Below are positions 1 to 7,992 of a stretch of DNA of 64,000 nucleotides, piece by piece. Under the pieces are notes generated by a model. It worked only from the letters and a program-made list of their open reading frames with translations. It was not told the origin of the DNA and did no database searches. Source of the DNA: Nitrosomonadales bacterium (GTDB taxonomy: Bacteria > Pseudomonadota > Gammaproteobacteria > Burkholderiales > Gallionellaceae). The stretch is taken from assembly GCA_023259055.1 (NCBI GenBank), contig JAHFQZ010000002.1:552290-616289 (forward strand), given 5' to 3'. A program made the translations under genes and the position numbers. The first letter of the stretch is position 1. Each line of letters starts with the position of its first letter.

Positions 1-422
1 AGCTCGAAATCAAGATACGGCTCCAGTCCCTTTTCAGAAAATAGCTCAGCCGCAGTCACGTGAATTTGCCGTGATTCGCTGTGCATGTAAGGCATATAGA
101 GGAATGCCCTTTGGTGGGGATCGAGCGCCATTGCGGCTTGCGCCGCAACGGCCTCCTGCGCCAGCGCCAAAGCCAGCGGGTCGGCCACAAAAGCCAGCGC
201 TGTGCCGCGATAGATGTTACGTGAGAACTGGTCGAGTACGATGATTTCGGCAAGCCGTCCGAGCGGTTGACGGCGCCACGCGGACAACTCGCATTGCACC
301 GCCTGTGCATGCACGTCGCCAAAGCGTTCGGCAATTCTGAGATCAAAGTTTCCGTCTTGACGCCACCATTGCTTTGGTTCGATTTCGACAAACCAGAAGT
401 CGATGATCTGTTGATGGTTCAT
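1..422 (-). CDS. DUF924 family protein, 3' end missing
   Basis: The frame opens at the ATG at 422 and runs off the left edge of the window after about 140 codons, so the C-terminus is missing. The protein starts MNHQQIIDFWF and contains DQFSRNIYRGTALAF and the pattern DPHQRAFLYMPYMHSE. These are hallmarks of the DUF924 (COG3803) family of cytoplasmic, mostly helical proteins of about 180 residues with unknown function. No clear ribosome binding site is visible. It is the most downstream member of a minus-strand run, 144 bp after the 86-residue gene. The family call is from remembered motifs and is fairly secure; the function is not known. Confidence 0.85.
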   Translation of the reverse strand, partial: MNHQQIIDFWFVEIEPKQWWRQDGNFDLRIAERFGDVHAQAVQCELSAWRRQPLGRLAEIIVLDQFSRNIYRGTALAFVADPLALALAQEAVAAQAAMALDPHQRAFLYMPYMHSESRQIHVTAAELFSEKGLEPYLDFE

Positions 423-565
423 GATTCAGTGTGTCCCCATTCCTTGTTTTATCGGCTTCCCGGCTCAGTCCGCAAGATACCCTCCTGCAACTTGATGGTA
501 AAGCCATTCAGGGCGTGCCCCTTTTCAAATCTAACAGTTATAGACTGTCCCGGCGAAAGTCGGAA

Positions 566-826
566 TTACGATTTTCGCTGGCCCCTTGCGGAGTGCATGG
601 ATTTATCCAGTTGCAAGCGCGCTAGCTTTGCGGCCATTTCAATTTTTATTGTCAGCGCCTTTTGCACCAATGCGAAAAAATCGACCAGGTCCTGTTTGGG
701 ATAATCATCCTGCACGCCACAGTCCTGAAAGAATTCCGCAACCCAGACTGAACCCAGTTCATCTTTACCCGTTTCCTGCAAATATTCCGTCGCTGCCATC
801 TCAACGTAATCAGTCAGTTTGCGCAT
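566..826 (-). CDS. Conserved hypothetical protein, 86 aa
   Basis: This short acidic protein (MRKLTDYVEMAATEY...) has no signal peptide or membrane segment and looks helical. The start is supported by GGGAGG seven bases before the ATG. It lies 22 bp downstream of the slipin gene on the same strand, so it is probably the last gene of the nfeD-slipin operon. I do not recognise a domain. The strong ribosome binding site and operon position argue that it is real rather than chance. Confidence 0.65.
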   Translation of the reverse strand: MRKLTDYVEMAATEYLQETGKDELGSVWVAEFFQDCGVQDDYPKQDLVDFFALVQKALTIKIEMAAKLARLQLDKSMHSARGQRKS

Positions 827-848
827 CGATCCTCCCGACCAACGGCAT

Positions 849-1610
849 TCATGAAGCTTTCTTCGGTTTTTCCAGGAAAGGAGCTATAAGATCCATTGGC
901 AAGGGAAAAACGATAGTCGTATTCTTGTCAGCGCCGATAACCGTTAGCGTTTCCAGATAACGCAACTGGATTGCCTGCGGCTCCTGTGCAAGTATCTTGG
1001 CAGCCTGGAACAACTTTTCTGAAGCCTGCAATTCTCCCTCGGCGTGAATCACTTTTGCGCGCCGTTCGCGTTCCGCCTCGGCCTGTCTGGCGATTGCACG
1101 TATCATGGATTCAGTCAGGTCGACCTGTTTGATCTCGACGTTGGCGACCTTGATTCCCCATGAGTCAGTCTGCGCATCCAGCGCTTCCTGAATGTCCTTG
1201 TTCAGTTTCTCCCGCTCAGCCAGCATGTCATCCAGTTGATGCTTGCCCAGCACCGACCGCAACATGGTTTGCGCCAATTGGCTGGTGGCATTGAGGTAAT
1301 CCTCAACCTGGATGATCGCCCTTTGGGGATCTATGACACGTAGATAAACCACGGCGCTGACTTTCACAGATACGTTGTCGCGCGAGATCACATCCTGGGT
1401 GGGCACCTCCAGTACCACAGTGCGAAGATCCACTCTGACCACCTGCTGGATACCGGGGATGATGATAACCAGGCCTGGACCCTTTACCTTCCAGAACCTC
1501 CCCAGGGTAAAGACAACGCCTCGCTCATATTCGCGAAAAATCCTGAAGCTTGAGACCGCCAGTGAGACGAGCAGTAACAAAAATAAGCTGAAACTTAGTC
1601 CCCATTCCAT
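849..1610 (-). CDS. Slipin / stomatin-like SPFH protein
   Basis: This is a membrane scaffold protein of the stomatin/prohibitin/flotillin (SPFH) class, 253 residues. A single hydrophobic segment (residues 4-22) precedes the SPFH core with [31 protein letters not shown] and the helical stretch [15 protein letters not shown]. The ATG at 1610 is chosen over one 11 codons upstream because AAGGAG sits six bases before it. The gene lies 35 bp after the NfeD gene; slipin and NfeD form one of the most conserved bacterial gene pairs, in which the NfeD protease is thought to cleave slipin and affect membrane microdomains. That functional link is family knowledge. Confidence 0.93.
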   Translation of the reverse strand: MEWGLSFSLFLLLLVSLAVSSFRIFREYERGVVFTLGRFWKVKGPGLVIIIPGIQQVVRVDLRTVVLEVPTQDVISRDNVSVKVSAVVYLRVIDPQRAIIQVEDYLNATSQLAQTMLRSVLGKHQLDDMLAEREKLNKDIQEALDAQTDSWGIKVANVEIKQVDLTESMIRAIARQAEAERERRAKVIHAEGELQASEKLFQAAKILAQEPQAIQLRYLETLTVIGADKNTTIVFPLPMDLIAPFLEKPKKAS

Positions 1611-1645
1611 GTCATTCTCCTTATCAAAGTATTCAACGAGCAAAA

Positions 1646-3061
1646 CTATTTTTTCATTTGCGCTTCTTCCGGCTCCACGTCAAGGATCAAACCGTCCATA
1701 CGAACGACTCTGACTCTTTGTCCCCGTCGCATCGGCTGCTTGCTTTTGATGCGCCAGGTTTCGCCGTGCACCCGCGCCCAGCCTTCCTTGCCGTCGAAGT
1801 CTTCCTGCACTTCGCCGATGTCTCCGATCAATTCCTCGCGGCCACTCACCACGGGACGGCTCCGCGCCTTCAGAGCCATGCCAACTGCGAAGAAGATAAA
1901 CAGTGCGCTGGCGAAGGCCGCCGGTACGATGACCGACCACGGAACTCCATATCCCGGTATGTCGGTATGGATCAGCATCACGGAACCGATCACGAAAGCG
2001 GCGATACCGCCGATGCCGAGCACCCCGAAGCCGGGCGCGATGAACACCTCACCGGCCATAAAGATAATTCCAAGAATGATGAGCCCCAGTCCGGCGTAGC
2101 TGATCGGCAGCACCTGAAACGCGAACAGCGCGAGAAGCAGCGAGATTGCCCCGGCAACTCCCGGTAATACGAATCCCGGGTTGGAGAATTCGAAAAATAT
2201 GCCGAAGGTTCCGGCGAGCATCAGGAGGTATGCAATACTTGGATCAGCAATGACTGACAAGAGCCGGCTCCGCCAATCCGGTTCCATTGTCACGATGCGT
2301 GCTCCCGTAATATTCAACGTGCGCTCCACCCCCAGTACGTTCACTTTGCGCCCATCAAGTTGCCGAAGCAGATCCGGTACGTCCTTGGCGACCACATCGA
2401 TGACCTTGAGCTTCAGGGCCTCGGCGGCGGTCAGGCTTACCGCTTCCCGCACCGCCTGTTCTGCCCATTCGACATTACGGCCTCGCATCTGCGCCAAACT
2501 GCGGATGTATGCAGCGGCATCATTGACTTGTTTGTGTTCCATCGCGCTGATAGGTGCGGTCATTCCGCCGGGAGTCGGGTTTACACCGCCATTTTTTTGA
2601 TGACCGCTATCTTTATCTTCCTTTTGTGGTTGATCGCCCGACCCCGGCAAGCCGCCTATACCGATCATGATGGGAGTTGCCGCTCCCAGATTGGTGGCCG
2701 GAGCCATCGTGGCAATGTGGCTGGCATAGAGGATATAGGTTCCCGCACTCGCGGCTCTCGCGCCATCGGGTGCGACGAAAGCGGCAACAGGAACCGGCGA
2801 AGCAATGATCTGTTTGATGATCTGGCGCATGGACGTGTCCAGCCCACCCGGCGTGTCTATCTTCAGCACAACCAGCTGAGCCGGTACCTCGGCATCGGTG
2901 GCGGACTTCAGGCCGCGGACTACATAGTCCGCCGTCCCCGGGCTGATTGCCCCGTTAACATCAAGTACGATGACCTCAGGCGCAGGCGCAGCCACGCTGC
3001 ATGTCCATGCAATCAGGAGCAGGCCGGGAAACAGAACACGTATGATGGAATGACGAGTCAT
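1646..3061 (-). CDS. nfeD: NfeD-family membrane serine protease
   Basis: This 471-residue long-form NfeD protein starts with a signal peptide (residues 1-25, [16 protein letters not shown]). A ClpP-like serine protease domain follows (about 30-235), with the nucleophile in [10 protein letters not shown] and a candidate catalytic lysine in [11 protein letters not shown]. Four or five membrane helices come next (about 275-400), then a C-terminal OB-fold NfeD domain (about 410-465, [16 protein letters not shown]). Between the two halves of the protease domain is a low-complexity insert rich in G, D and K. The protease faces the periplasm in this family. It is cotranscribed with the slipin gene 35 bp downstream. 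The call is secure; the substrate is inferred from the family. Confidence 0.94.
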   Translation of the reverse strand: MTRHSIIRVLFPGLLLIAWTCSVAAPAPEVIVLDVNGAISPGTADYVVRGLKSATDAEVPAQLVVLKIDTPGGLDTSMRQIIKQIIASPVPVAAFVAPDGARAASAGTYILYASHIATMAPATNLGAATPIMIGIGGLPGSGDQPQKEDKDSGHQKNGGVNPTPGGMTAPISAMEHKQVNDAAAYIRSLAQMRGRNVEWAEQAVREAVSLTAAEALKLKVIDVVAKDVPDLLRQLDGRKVNVLGVERTLNITGARIVTMEPDWRSRLLSVIADPSIAYLLMLAGTFGIFFEFSNPGFVLPGVAGAISLLLALFAFQVLPISYAGLGLIILGIIFMAGEVFIAPGFGVLGIGGIAAFVIGSVMLIHTDIPGYGVPWSVIVPAAFASALFIFFAVGMALKARSRPVVSGREELIGDIGEVQEDFDGKEGWARVHGETWRIKSKQPMRRGQRVRVVRMDGLILDVEPEEAQMKK

Positions 3062-3083
3062 GGTTTTTTCGCGGCGGGGCGAA

Positions 3084-3695
3084 CTACATCGGCGGCTTCA
3101 TGCCGTTCTTCCCGACACTGATGCGCTGCGCCGTCAGACTGCCGTCGGCAGCCTGCTGGGTGACGCAGAAAATCTGCGCATCAGCCTTTAGTAGTGATTT
3201 GTCGGCGGGGTAGAAGGCGACGATTGGCACGCCCTTCGGTACGATAATCTTCTGGTTGCCGCCCTTGTAGCTGAGCGTCAGTTTCTTGCCGTCGTTGGTG
3301 TTTACGATTGCGTCAACGTTGGCATTGGTCATGCTGGAACCGGGTTCAAGATCCCATTCGCGATGGCCTTCGCCGGTGCCCCGTTGCGCCTCTGCGAACA
3401 GGTGCACTTCGCGTGCCTGCAGCGGTCCTCCGGGGCCACGCGGGACCGCTGTTACGCCGACGAAGCTGCCCGGTTTGATGTCGCTCATCTTGACCAAGTA
3501 CAGAACGCTGATTCTGGTGTTCTCGGTGATGTTTACCTTCAAGTCCTTGCCTTCGCGCGTCTTCACTTGAAGCTCGTGGCCTTTGAAGCCTGTGATGGCG
3601 CCTCGTACCCTCATGGCGGGCTGTGATTGTGCCTGCGCATTCGCCAGGCCAAACAAGATTGAACCAACTAACAGCAGTGCATTAAGCTTGTTCAT
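3084..3695 (-). CDS. Exported hypothetical protein, 203 aa
   Basis: The start at 3695 is chosen because it gives a clean signal peptide (MNKLNALLLVGSILFGLANA, cleavage after AQA) and follows GAGGGG; the frame is open further upstream but with non-coding character. The mature protein is rich in beta-strand patterns (GAITGFKGHELQVKTREG, LTLSYKGGNQKIIVPKG) and resembles the small OB/DUF5666-like periplasmic proteins that carry repeated 'vkt..G..l.V' strands. The function is unknown. It lies 23 bp upstream of nfeD on the same strand and may belong to the same envelope operon. Confidence 0.8.
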   Translation of the reverse strand: MNKLNALLLVGSILFGLANAQAQSQPAMRVRGAITGFKGHELQVKTREGKDLKVNITENTRISVLYLVKMSDIKPGSFVGVTAVPRGPGGPLQAREVHLFAEAQRGTGEGHREWDLEPGSSMTNANVDAIVNTNDGKKLTLSYKGGNQKIIVPKGVPIVAFYPADKSLLKADAQIFCVTQQAADGSLTAQRISVGKNGMKPPM

Positions 3696-3931
3696 GATGC
3701 ACCCCTCTTTTTTTTGATGAACGTAAAGCGTGCAGCAGCGAAGCAGGACTTTCATTACAAAATCCCAGGTTCGAAAGCGAGAAGAACCGAAAGCAGCAGC
3801 GCAGGCCACCGCTTCGGCTTGCGCCTGGCGAACGGCCTTATGCGCGTCTCCAGTTCGACCGTGGGGCAACATGATGTGTATCGCTGCGCCCAGCACAAAT
3901 TATTCGGACGCCTGGATTCCCGGAAATGTTG

Positions 3932-4144
3932 CTACTTTTTTTCTTCGTCTTTGCAGCTATTGAGTCCTAAAAGCGCATTGGCTGGGCAGAAGCGCACAGT
4001 TGCGGTTACCAGCGCGATGGCCGCAATGACCAGCGCCACTATCCGCCATGTCATTTCGATGGGCGCCGCCAGCCCGACAACGAGCAACACTACGCCAAGA
4101 ACGATACGACCGGTACGATCAATTCCGCCGACATTGCATTTCAT
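3932..4144 (-). CDS. DUF2892 (YgaP-type) small inner-membrane protein
   Basis: This 70-residue protein begins MKCNVGGIDRTGRIVLGV, the usual opening of DUF2892 / YgaP transmembrane-domain proteins, and has two hydrophobic segments (about 13-29 and 33-49) with FCPANALLGLNSC between the second helix and the tail. The family is fused to rhodanese domains in some bacteria and stands alone in others; its role is unclear, possibly sulfur-related. The start is backed by AGGAGG seven bases upstream. It sits alone between msrA and the exported hypothetical gene. Confidence 0.88.
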   Translation of the reverse strand: MKCNVGGIDRTGRIVLGVVLLVVGLAAPIEMTWRIVALVIAAIALVTATVRFCPANALLGLNSCKDEEKK

Positions 4145-4234
4145 GATGACCTCCTGTTAAAAATTGATAAGTAAAAAACATGGTACGCGATGTTCATGCT
4201 GCACTTTGTGAATCAATATAACCAGATCAGGGTG

Positions 4235-4843
4235 CTACTGAGTTTCACTCCACAGTGACTTGAGGCGCGTGTCGCGGCCGCAATTCGTCCGGTAGAATTT
4301 ATAACGGATGGGGTTTTTCTTGTAGTAATCCTGATGATAGTCCTCTGCGGGATAGAACGCGCCGGCGGCAACGACCTCGGTATAAATGTGCGGAAAGCGG
4401 CCGCTTTTTTCCAGCGCGAGTTTGCTGGAGAGCGCTAATTTTTGCTCGGTATCGTTTTGATAAAAGATCGCGCTGCGATATTGCGAACCGATGTCGCAGA
4501 ATTGCCTGTCCTTCACGGTCGGGTCAATATTCCGCCAGAAGTGGTCGAGGAGCTTTTCATAACTGACGCGTTGCGGATCGTAAAGAACCCGTATCGCTTC
4601 AGCATGTCCGGTACTGCCTTGACTGACCTGATGATAAGTCGGGTTGTTCACTGATCCTCCTGTATAACCGGATTCCACCGCGATCACGCCGTCCAGCTTT
4701 TCAAAGTCTGCTTCCATGCACCAGAAACAGCCTCCCGCAAAGATTGCTGTGGAGCTTTGCGGAGAGGGCATATCGGCCGCCATGAGCAAGTTGGCAAACA
4801 TTGCGGAGCAGCAAGCGAGTATCAGTTTGTTCAATGCGTTCAT
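4235..4843 (-). CDS. msrA: Peptide-methionine (S)-S-oxide reductase, exported
   Basis: MsrA reduces the S epimer of methionine sulfoxide in oxidised proteins. The active-site motif GCFWCMEADF lies near residue 38, with the family motifs VESGYTGG, YHQVSQGSTGHAE and AEDYHQDYY following. An N-terminal signal peptide (MNALNKLILACCSAMFANLLMA) places the enzyme in the periplasm or anchors it there. The start codon overlaps the msrB stop by 4 bp (ATGA), so the two enzymes should be made together and repair both epimers outside the cytoplasm. Resolving cysteines are expected from the C-terminal part (TNCGRDTR). The family call is secure. Confidence 0.96.
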   Translation of the reverse strand: MNALNKLILACCSAMFANLLMAADMPSPQSSTAIFAGGCFWCMEADFEKLDGVIAVESGYTGGSVNNPTYHQVSQGSTGHAEAIRVLYDPQRVSYEKLLDHFWRNIDPTVKDRQFCDIGSQYRSAIFYQNDTEQKLALSSKLALEKSGRFPHIYTEVVAAGAFYPAEDYHQDYYKKNPIRYKFYRTNCGRDTRLKSLWSETQ

Positions 4844-5343
4844 GTGCGCAATCCTGGCAACGTCGCACCTTCAGGCACGAACTCCAGTGCCAGCCCATTG
4901 TTGCAATAGCGCAGGCCGGTGGGTGGCGGACCATCGTTGAACACATGCCCCTGATGTCCGCCGCAACGCGCACAGTGGTATTCGGTGCGCGGCAAAATCA
5001 GCTTGAAATCCTTTTTGGTATCTATTGCGTCCGGTAGCGCCTGCCAAAAGCTCGGCCAGCCGGTTCCACTGTCATACTTTTGTCTGGATGAAAACAAGGG
5101 CAGAAAACAGGCAGCGCACACGAATGTGCCGCTGCGCTTTTCAGCGTTAAGGGCGCTGCTTTGCGGCGGCTCCGTGCCCCCTTCGAACATCACCGCATAA
5201 CGTTCTGCTGGCAACAGCGCGCGCCACGCTTCCTTGCTTTTGATCAATGGTTTCATGGCAGCGAACACCTCACTAGCAATAGCCGATATAGTGACAAGCA
5301 GCGACAGCACGGCCAGGTTTTTGAAAAAATCTCTACGGTTCAC
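4840..5343 (-). CDS. msrB: Peptide-methionine (R)-S-oxide reductase, Tat-like signal
   Basis: MsrB reduces the R epimer of methionine sulfoxide. Two CxxC pairs (CAAC near residue 76 and CARC near 125) form the structural zinc site, GTGWPSFW is the family signature, and the catalytic cysteine is in LRYCNNG near residue 145. The N-terminus MNRRDFFKNLAVLSLLV carries a twin-arginine pattern and a hydrophobic stretch, suggesting Tat export or a membrane anchor. A 65-bp repeated promoter-like element lies about 150 bp upstream (5493-5557). The gene overlaps msrA by 4 bp. Family call secure; export route inferred. Confidence 0.95.
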   Translation of the reverse strand: MNRRDFFKNLAVLSLLVTISAIASEVFAAMKPLIKSKEAWRALLPAERYAVMFEGGTEPPQSSALNAEKRSGTFVCAACFLPLFSSRQKYDSGTGWPSFWQALPDAIDTKKDFKLILPRTEYHCARCGGHQGHVFNDGPPPTGLRYCNNGLALEFVPEGATLPGLRT

Positions 5344-5492
5344 GATAGCCTCCAGATTGAGGCCTCCTTGCTGTTAAACAGGAAACCTTCTTTGGATTCT
5401 TTACGATGCTGAGACAGTAACCTGCCTTGCTGAATAAATTTTCGTACAACACTCAATATGCGCAAATAGTGCTTCATTCCGCGCGGTCGGTA

Positions 5493-5557
5493 TATAGGTG
5501 TTTTTCTGATTATGGTGTACGGGACTGGGAAATCTTGCTGTCAGTGTTTGCCTGACA
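5493..5557 (-). promoter_or_regulatory. 65-bp repeated promoter-like element, copy A (msrB)
   Basis: Read on the minus strand, an upstream box TGTCAGGCAAACACTGACA (a TGTCAG/CTGACA dyad) is followed 46 bp later by a second copy, here degenerate (TCAGAAAAACACC). The second box lies in an 18-bp spacer between GTACAC and TATATA, which would be the -35 and -10 hexamers. Copies B, C and D have the same length, spacing and orientation toward a gene. The predicted transcript would have a leader of about 140 nt before msrB. The stretch 5344-5653 contains no gene, only this element and a hairpin at 5575-5614. Confidence 0.7.
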
Positions 5558-5574
5558 AAATGAGGAAGAAGGTC

Positions 5575-5614
5575 AAATGGGGCCAGCCTATTTGGTATGA
5601 GGCTGACCCCATTT
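5575..5614. repeat. 15-bp inverted repeat, possible terminator
   Basis: AAATGGGGCCAGCCT pairs with AGGCTGACCCCATTT across a 10-base loop, with one mismatch. It lies just downstream of the minus-strand gene at 5654-6292 and could end that transcript, although neither side has a long T run. The GGGGTCAG core also resembles REP-type palindromes scattered in many proteobacteria. Terminator or REP cannot be decided from this copy alone. Confidence 0.5.
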
Positions 5615-5653
5615 TATTTCTTGCCTTGGCCTGCGCCAGGATACGGCCATACA

Positions 5654-6292
5654 TCAGGCCAGGGGGTGCATAGGCTTATCGAACCATAAGCGTTTGCGTT
5701 CGAGCCCATAGATGCCGATCAACTTCCATTCGCCGGCTTCCTTGATCAGTATGTGATCTTGCTTGTTCCAGTTATCGATAGTAACGGGCCATTTTTCATC
5801 GCCTGATACACCTACAAGCAGGCCGCTGGACTGTAAAACAACCATGTTCCTGTCTGCCGATATGCTGACAAGCTTCATATTGTTGAGAGTTGCCATGCTA
5901 TCGACTCTGGCGAAAATTTTCCGCCAAGCCTGCTCTACAGATTTTTTATCAAGATCTCCGTCGCGATAGTTTCCGGAATATTGCGCCATCAGTGCATCCA
6001 TGTTTTTTGTTTCAATGGCCTTTTGCGTTGTCTGGAAAAACATCGCCACTTCATTGAAGGTCTGTTCTCCCAACTGCTGTTTCGCGGCAGGGTCGATATT
6101 CATGGTATATCTAACCGAGCTTTGATAGGCATTGACCTGGCTGGATAGGGCAAACATGCCGTTATTTTCACCGCTGCTGAAGCTGTCGAAGCTTTTGTCA
6201 GTTTGGACGGCAGGCCTTGTCAAGCCAAGTGCCAAACCGGCAGCGGCTATAATCAGCAAGCCAGATGGATTAAATCTTAATTTCGATGTCAT
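5654..6292 (-). CDS. Exported/anchored NTF2-like protein, 212 aa
   Basis: An N-terminal hydrophobic segment (LLIIAAAGLALGL, residues 12-24) is followed by a linker and a C-terminal domain (about 80-205). In that domain AIETKNMDALMAQYSGNYRDG, ISADRNMVVLQSSG and ILIKEAGEWKLIGIYG match the strand and helix pattern of NTF2/SnoaL-like (DUF4440) proteins. The start is supported by AAGGAG. It probably acts in the periplasm or at the outer face of the inner membrane; ligand and role are unknown. The 50-residue membrane protein gene lies 50 bp upstream on the same strand. Confidence 0.75.
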   Translation of the reverse strand: MTSKLRFNPSGLLIIAAAGLALGLTRPAVQTDKSFDSFSSGENNGMFALSSQVNAYQSSVRYTMNIDPAAKQQLGEQTFNEVAMFFQTTQKAIETKNMDALMAQYSGNYRDGDLDKKSVEQAWRKIFARVDSMATLNNMKLVSISADRNMVVLQSSGLLVGVSGDEKWPVTIDNWNKQDHILIKEAGEWKLIGIYGLERKRLWFDKPMHPLA

Positions 6293-6342
6293 GATTATTC
6301 TCCTTAATTGAACTATCTGGTAAGCAGAATACAGAGATAAAC

Positions 6343-6495
6343 TTAAGAAACGCTTAAGCGCGGAACCAGCGACAGTATGACGGTCAATACCCCGACAAAC
6401 GCTATTACTCGCAAGCTTGGGTGCATATAGAGGGTGAATTTGTCAGCCTCAATTGCAAGCGCGGTAATGATTATGCCGATTACTGTGTAAGTCAT
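6343..6495 (-). CDS. Small membrane protein, 50 aa
   Basis: This reading frame was found by hand. It starts MTYTVIGIIITALAIEADK, has a second hydrophobic segment (VIAFVGVLTVILSLV), and ends about 50 bp before the NTF2-like gene. GGAGGG sits eight bases before the ATG. The two-helix layout and very short length resemble the many unnamed small inner-membrane proteins of stress loci. No family recognised. The gap from 6496 to 6881 holds no other gene that I can support, only the repeated element copy D. Confidence 0.6.
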   Translation of the reverse strand: MTYTVIGIIITALAIEADKFTLYMHPSLRVIAFVGVLTVILSLVPRLSVS

Positions 6496-6725
6496 TTCAT
6501 TGCCCTCCTGTGTTGTGATGCGGCGCTATCATGAAATTACGTCACGCAATGGTCAACGTATCCCGGACGGAAGGAGGCGTGAATTGATAATTGGAAAAAA
6601 TGGAGCGATGAACGGTCGCGTTTTGGTGATGAACGATCTTGGTTAAAAAGCCAGCTTCCATTAATTTCAGCGCAAAAAGGCCAGATTGAGCGCAATCGCC
6701 AAGCCAAATGCCAGCCCGGGCGCCC

Positions 6726-6790
6726 TATCAGTCAAACACCGATAGAGAAACTTTCCTTCCCCCTACACCAGAATCAGACAAACGCCGATA
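6726..6790 (+). promoter_or_regulatory. 65-bp repeated promoter-like element, copy D (gene at 6882)
   Basis: This copy is on the plus strand, in front of the only plus-strand gene in the set. The upstream box is TATCAGTCAAACACCGATA and the second is AATCAGACAAACGCCGATA, again 46 bp apart from one CAGxCAAAC to the next. CTACAC and GATAGC flank the second box at -35 and -10 positions, a weaker match than in copies A to C. The opposite orientation shows that the element follows its gene rather than being a random duplication on one strand. Confidence 0.65.
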
Positions 6791-6881
6791 GCGTTTTATA
6801 TGTATCAGCCGCAAAATTTCAACGTTTGCAGCACCTCTAGGTTTGCTCGAACCTGATACTTCATCGAAAGGAAACAATATT

Positions 6882-7364
6882 ATGAACACAAACAAAGTCG
6901 AAGAATGTTGCCCACGATTCAATCCTGATCCATGGAACGACAAGGTAATTACATGGGAAAACAAGCGGTTTGTGCGGGATCATGTGACCAGCTTATTTCA
7001 CATTCCGCTGAATTATGGCGCTGTCATGGAACGGACCGACAGGAAAATCCGTGCCGCCGGCGCAGGCGCCGACACTAGGATTGTACTTACGGATGAAAAT
7101 TCTCTTTGGGGGGCGGATGTGTATATCGAAGCCACCAAAGACGTTCCGAACGCGAAAATGATTACAATATCCGGGATGTTCTTGACCCGGGTATTCGAAG
7201 GCCCCTATCGGAACATGCGAGTGTGGATTGATGACATGAAAGCTTATGTTGCGGCGAATGGCAGGCAAATCCGCAAGATGTATTTTTACTACACGACCTG
7301 TCCCAAGTGTGCGAAGAAATACGGGAAGAATTATGTTGTCATTCTGGCTGAAGTAGCTGCCTGA
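6882..7364 (+). CDS. Conserved hypothetical protein, 160 aa
   Basis: The start MNTNKVEECCPRFNPDPW follows AAAGGA at a suitable distance; a longer frame upstream is unlikely. The protein is soluble. Distinct patterns are WENKRFVRDHVTSLFHIPLNYG, GADVYIEATKDVPNAK and a C-terminal CPKCAKKYGKNYVVILAEV, where the CxxC could bind metal. Similar proteins are often annotated only as 'hydrolase' in betaproteobacteria, and the fold may be GyrI-like, but I cannot show a catalytic residue. The gene sits about 90 bp after element copy D, linking it to the msrB and SAP-like genes. Confidence 0.72.
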   Translation: MNTNKVEECCPRFNPDPWNDKVITWENKRFVRDHVTSLFHIPLNYGAVMERTDRKIRAAGAGADTRIVLTDENSLWGADVYIEATKDVPNAKMITISGMFLTRVFEGPYRNMRVWIDDMKAYVAANGRQIRKMYFYYTTCPKCAKKYGKNYVVILAEVAA

Positions 7365-7467
7365 TGAGCAACGAAAACAATGAAAACTAGACAGCACCCA
7401 AATGATTTGCATTTATAAGGTGTGGGTCCGAAAGCAAATATTACTGGTGATGCAGGCTTGGCGGAAC

Positions 7468-7481
7468 TTGATTTGCATCAA
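7468..7481 (+). promoter_or_regulatory. FNR/Anr-type binding site
   Basis: TTGATTTGCATCAA is a perfect match to the FNR consensus TTGAT-N4-ATCAA. It is centred about 122 bp before the cytochrome c start codon. The site suggests oxygen-dependent control of the downstream cytochrome. A perfect 10-base dyad in a promoter region is unlikely by chance, but no FNR gene is present in the window. Confidence 0.75.
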
Positions 7482-7596
7482 GTGACAGAGGGTTTCTTTA
7501 TTACACAATACAAACTGGCTGAAAATAGGCAACTTTATTAACTTAATGTTGTCGAATTTTCCTTATTATCAGGTTGTAACCTTGCGAGAAAATAAA

Positions 7597-7911
7597 ATGA
7601 AATGGGTTTTGATTATTGCGGGAATTACCGCTAGCTGCCTCAGCACATCGGCGCTTGCCGATGGATTGGAAAACGCAAAAAAGGCCGGTTGTTTGAGCTG
7701 CCACGCCGTGGACAGGAAGGTCGTCGGGCCTGCCTACAAGGATGTGGCCGCAAAATATAAAGGCGATCCCGGTGCTGAAGCCAAACTGATCAAAAAAGTG
7801 AAGGGTGGCGGTTCCGGTGTATGGGGTAAAGTAATGATGCCGGCAAATCTTGGCAAGATGACAGATGAGGAATATAAAACAACTGTGGCTTGGATACTTT
7901 CTCTGAAATAA
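7597..7911 (+). CDS. Small class I cytochrome c (c551/c552-like), periplasmic
   Basis: This 104-residue protein begins with a signal peptide (MKWVLIIAGITASCLSTSALA) and has one haem site, CLSCH, about 13 residues into the mature protein, plus an axial methionine in KVMMPANLG. Length and layout match c551/c552 electron carriers that shuttle electrons between respiratory complexes and reductases or oxidases. An upstream ATG at 7546 would spoil the signal peptide, so 7597 is used. A perfect FNR-type site lies upstream, and a hairpin with a T run follows the stop codon. Confidence 0.93.
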   Translation: MKWVLIIAGITASCLSTSALADGLENAKKAGCLSCHAVDRKVVGPAYKDVAAKYKGDPGAEAKLIKKVKGGGSGVWGKVMMPANLGKMTDEEYKTTVAWILSLK

Positions 7912-7927
7912 TTGGCGGCCAATTTTT
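7910..7927 (+). terminator. Rho-independent terminator after cytochrome c
   Basis: AATTGG-cgg-CCAATT overlaps the stop codon and is followed by TTT. The stem is short (6 bp), so termination may be weak. The next gene is convergent. Confidence 0.6.
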
Positions 7928-7992
7928 CACAGCTGCAGGGTTCTGCATGATTTGTTTCAAGAGCCCTGCATCCATCTTCAATTTTCTGTCGA

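Noticed and set aside
56..391. 111-codon minus-strand frame overlapping the DUF924 gene
   Set aside because: It is an alternative frame of the DUF924 gene, with low-complexity Arg/Trp composition and no ribosome site.
6564..6650. 20-codon plus-strand frame after AAGGAGG
   Set aside because: It would start with TTG, has no known similarity and is too short to support without conservation data.
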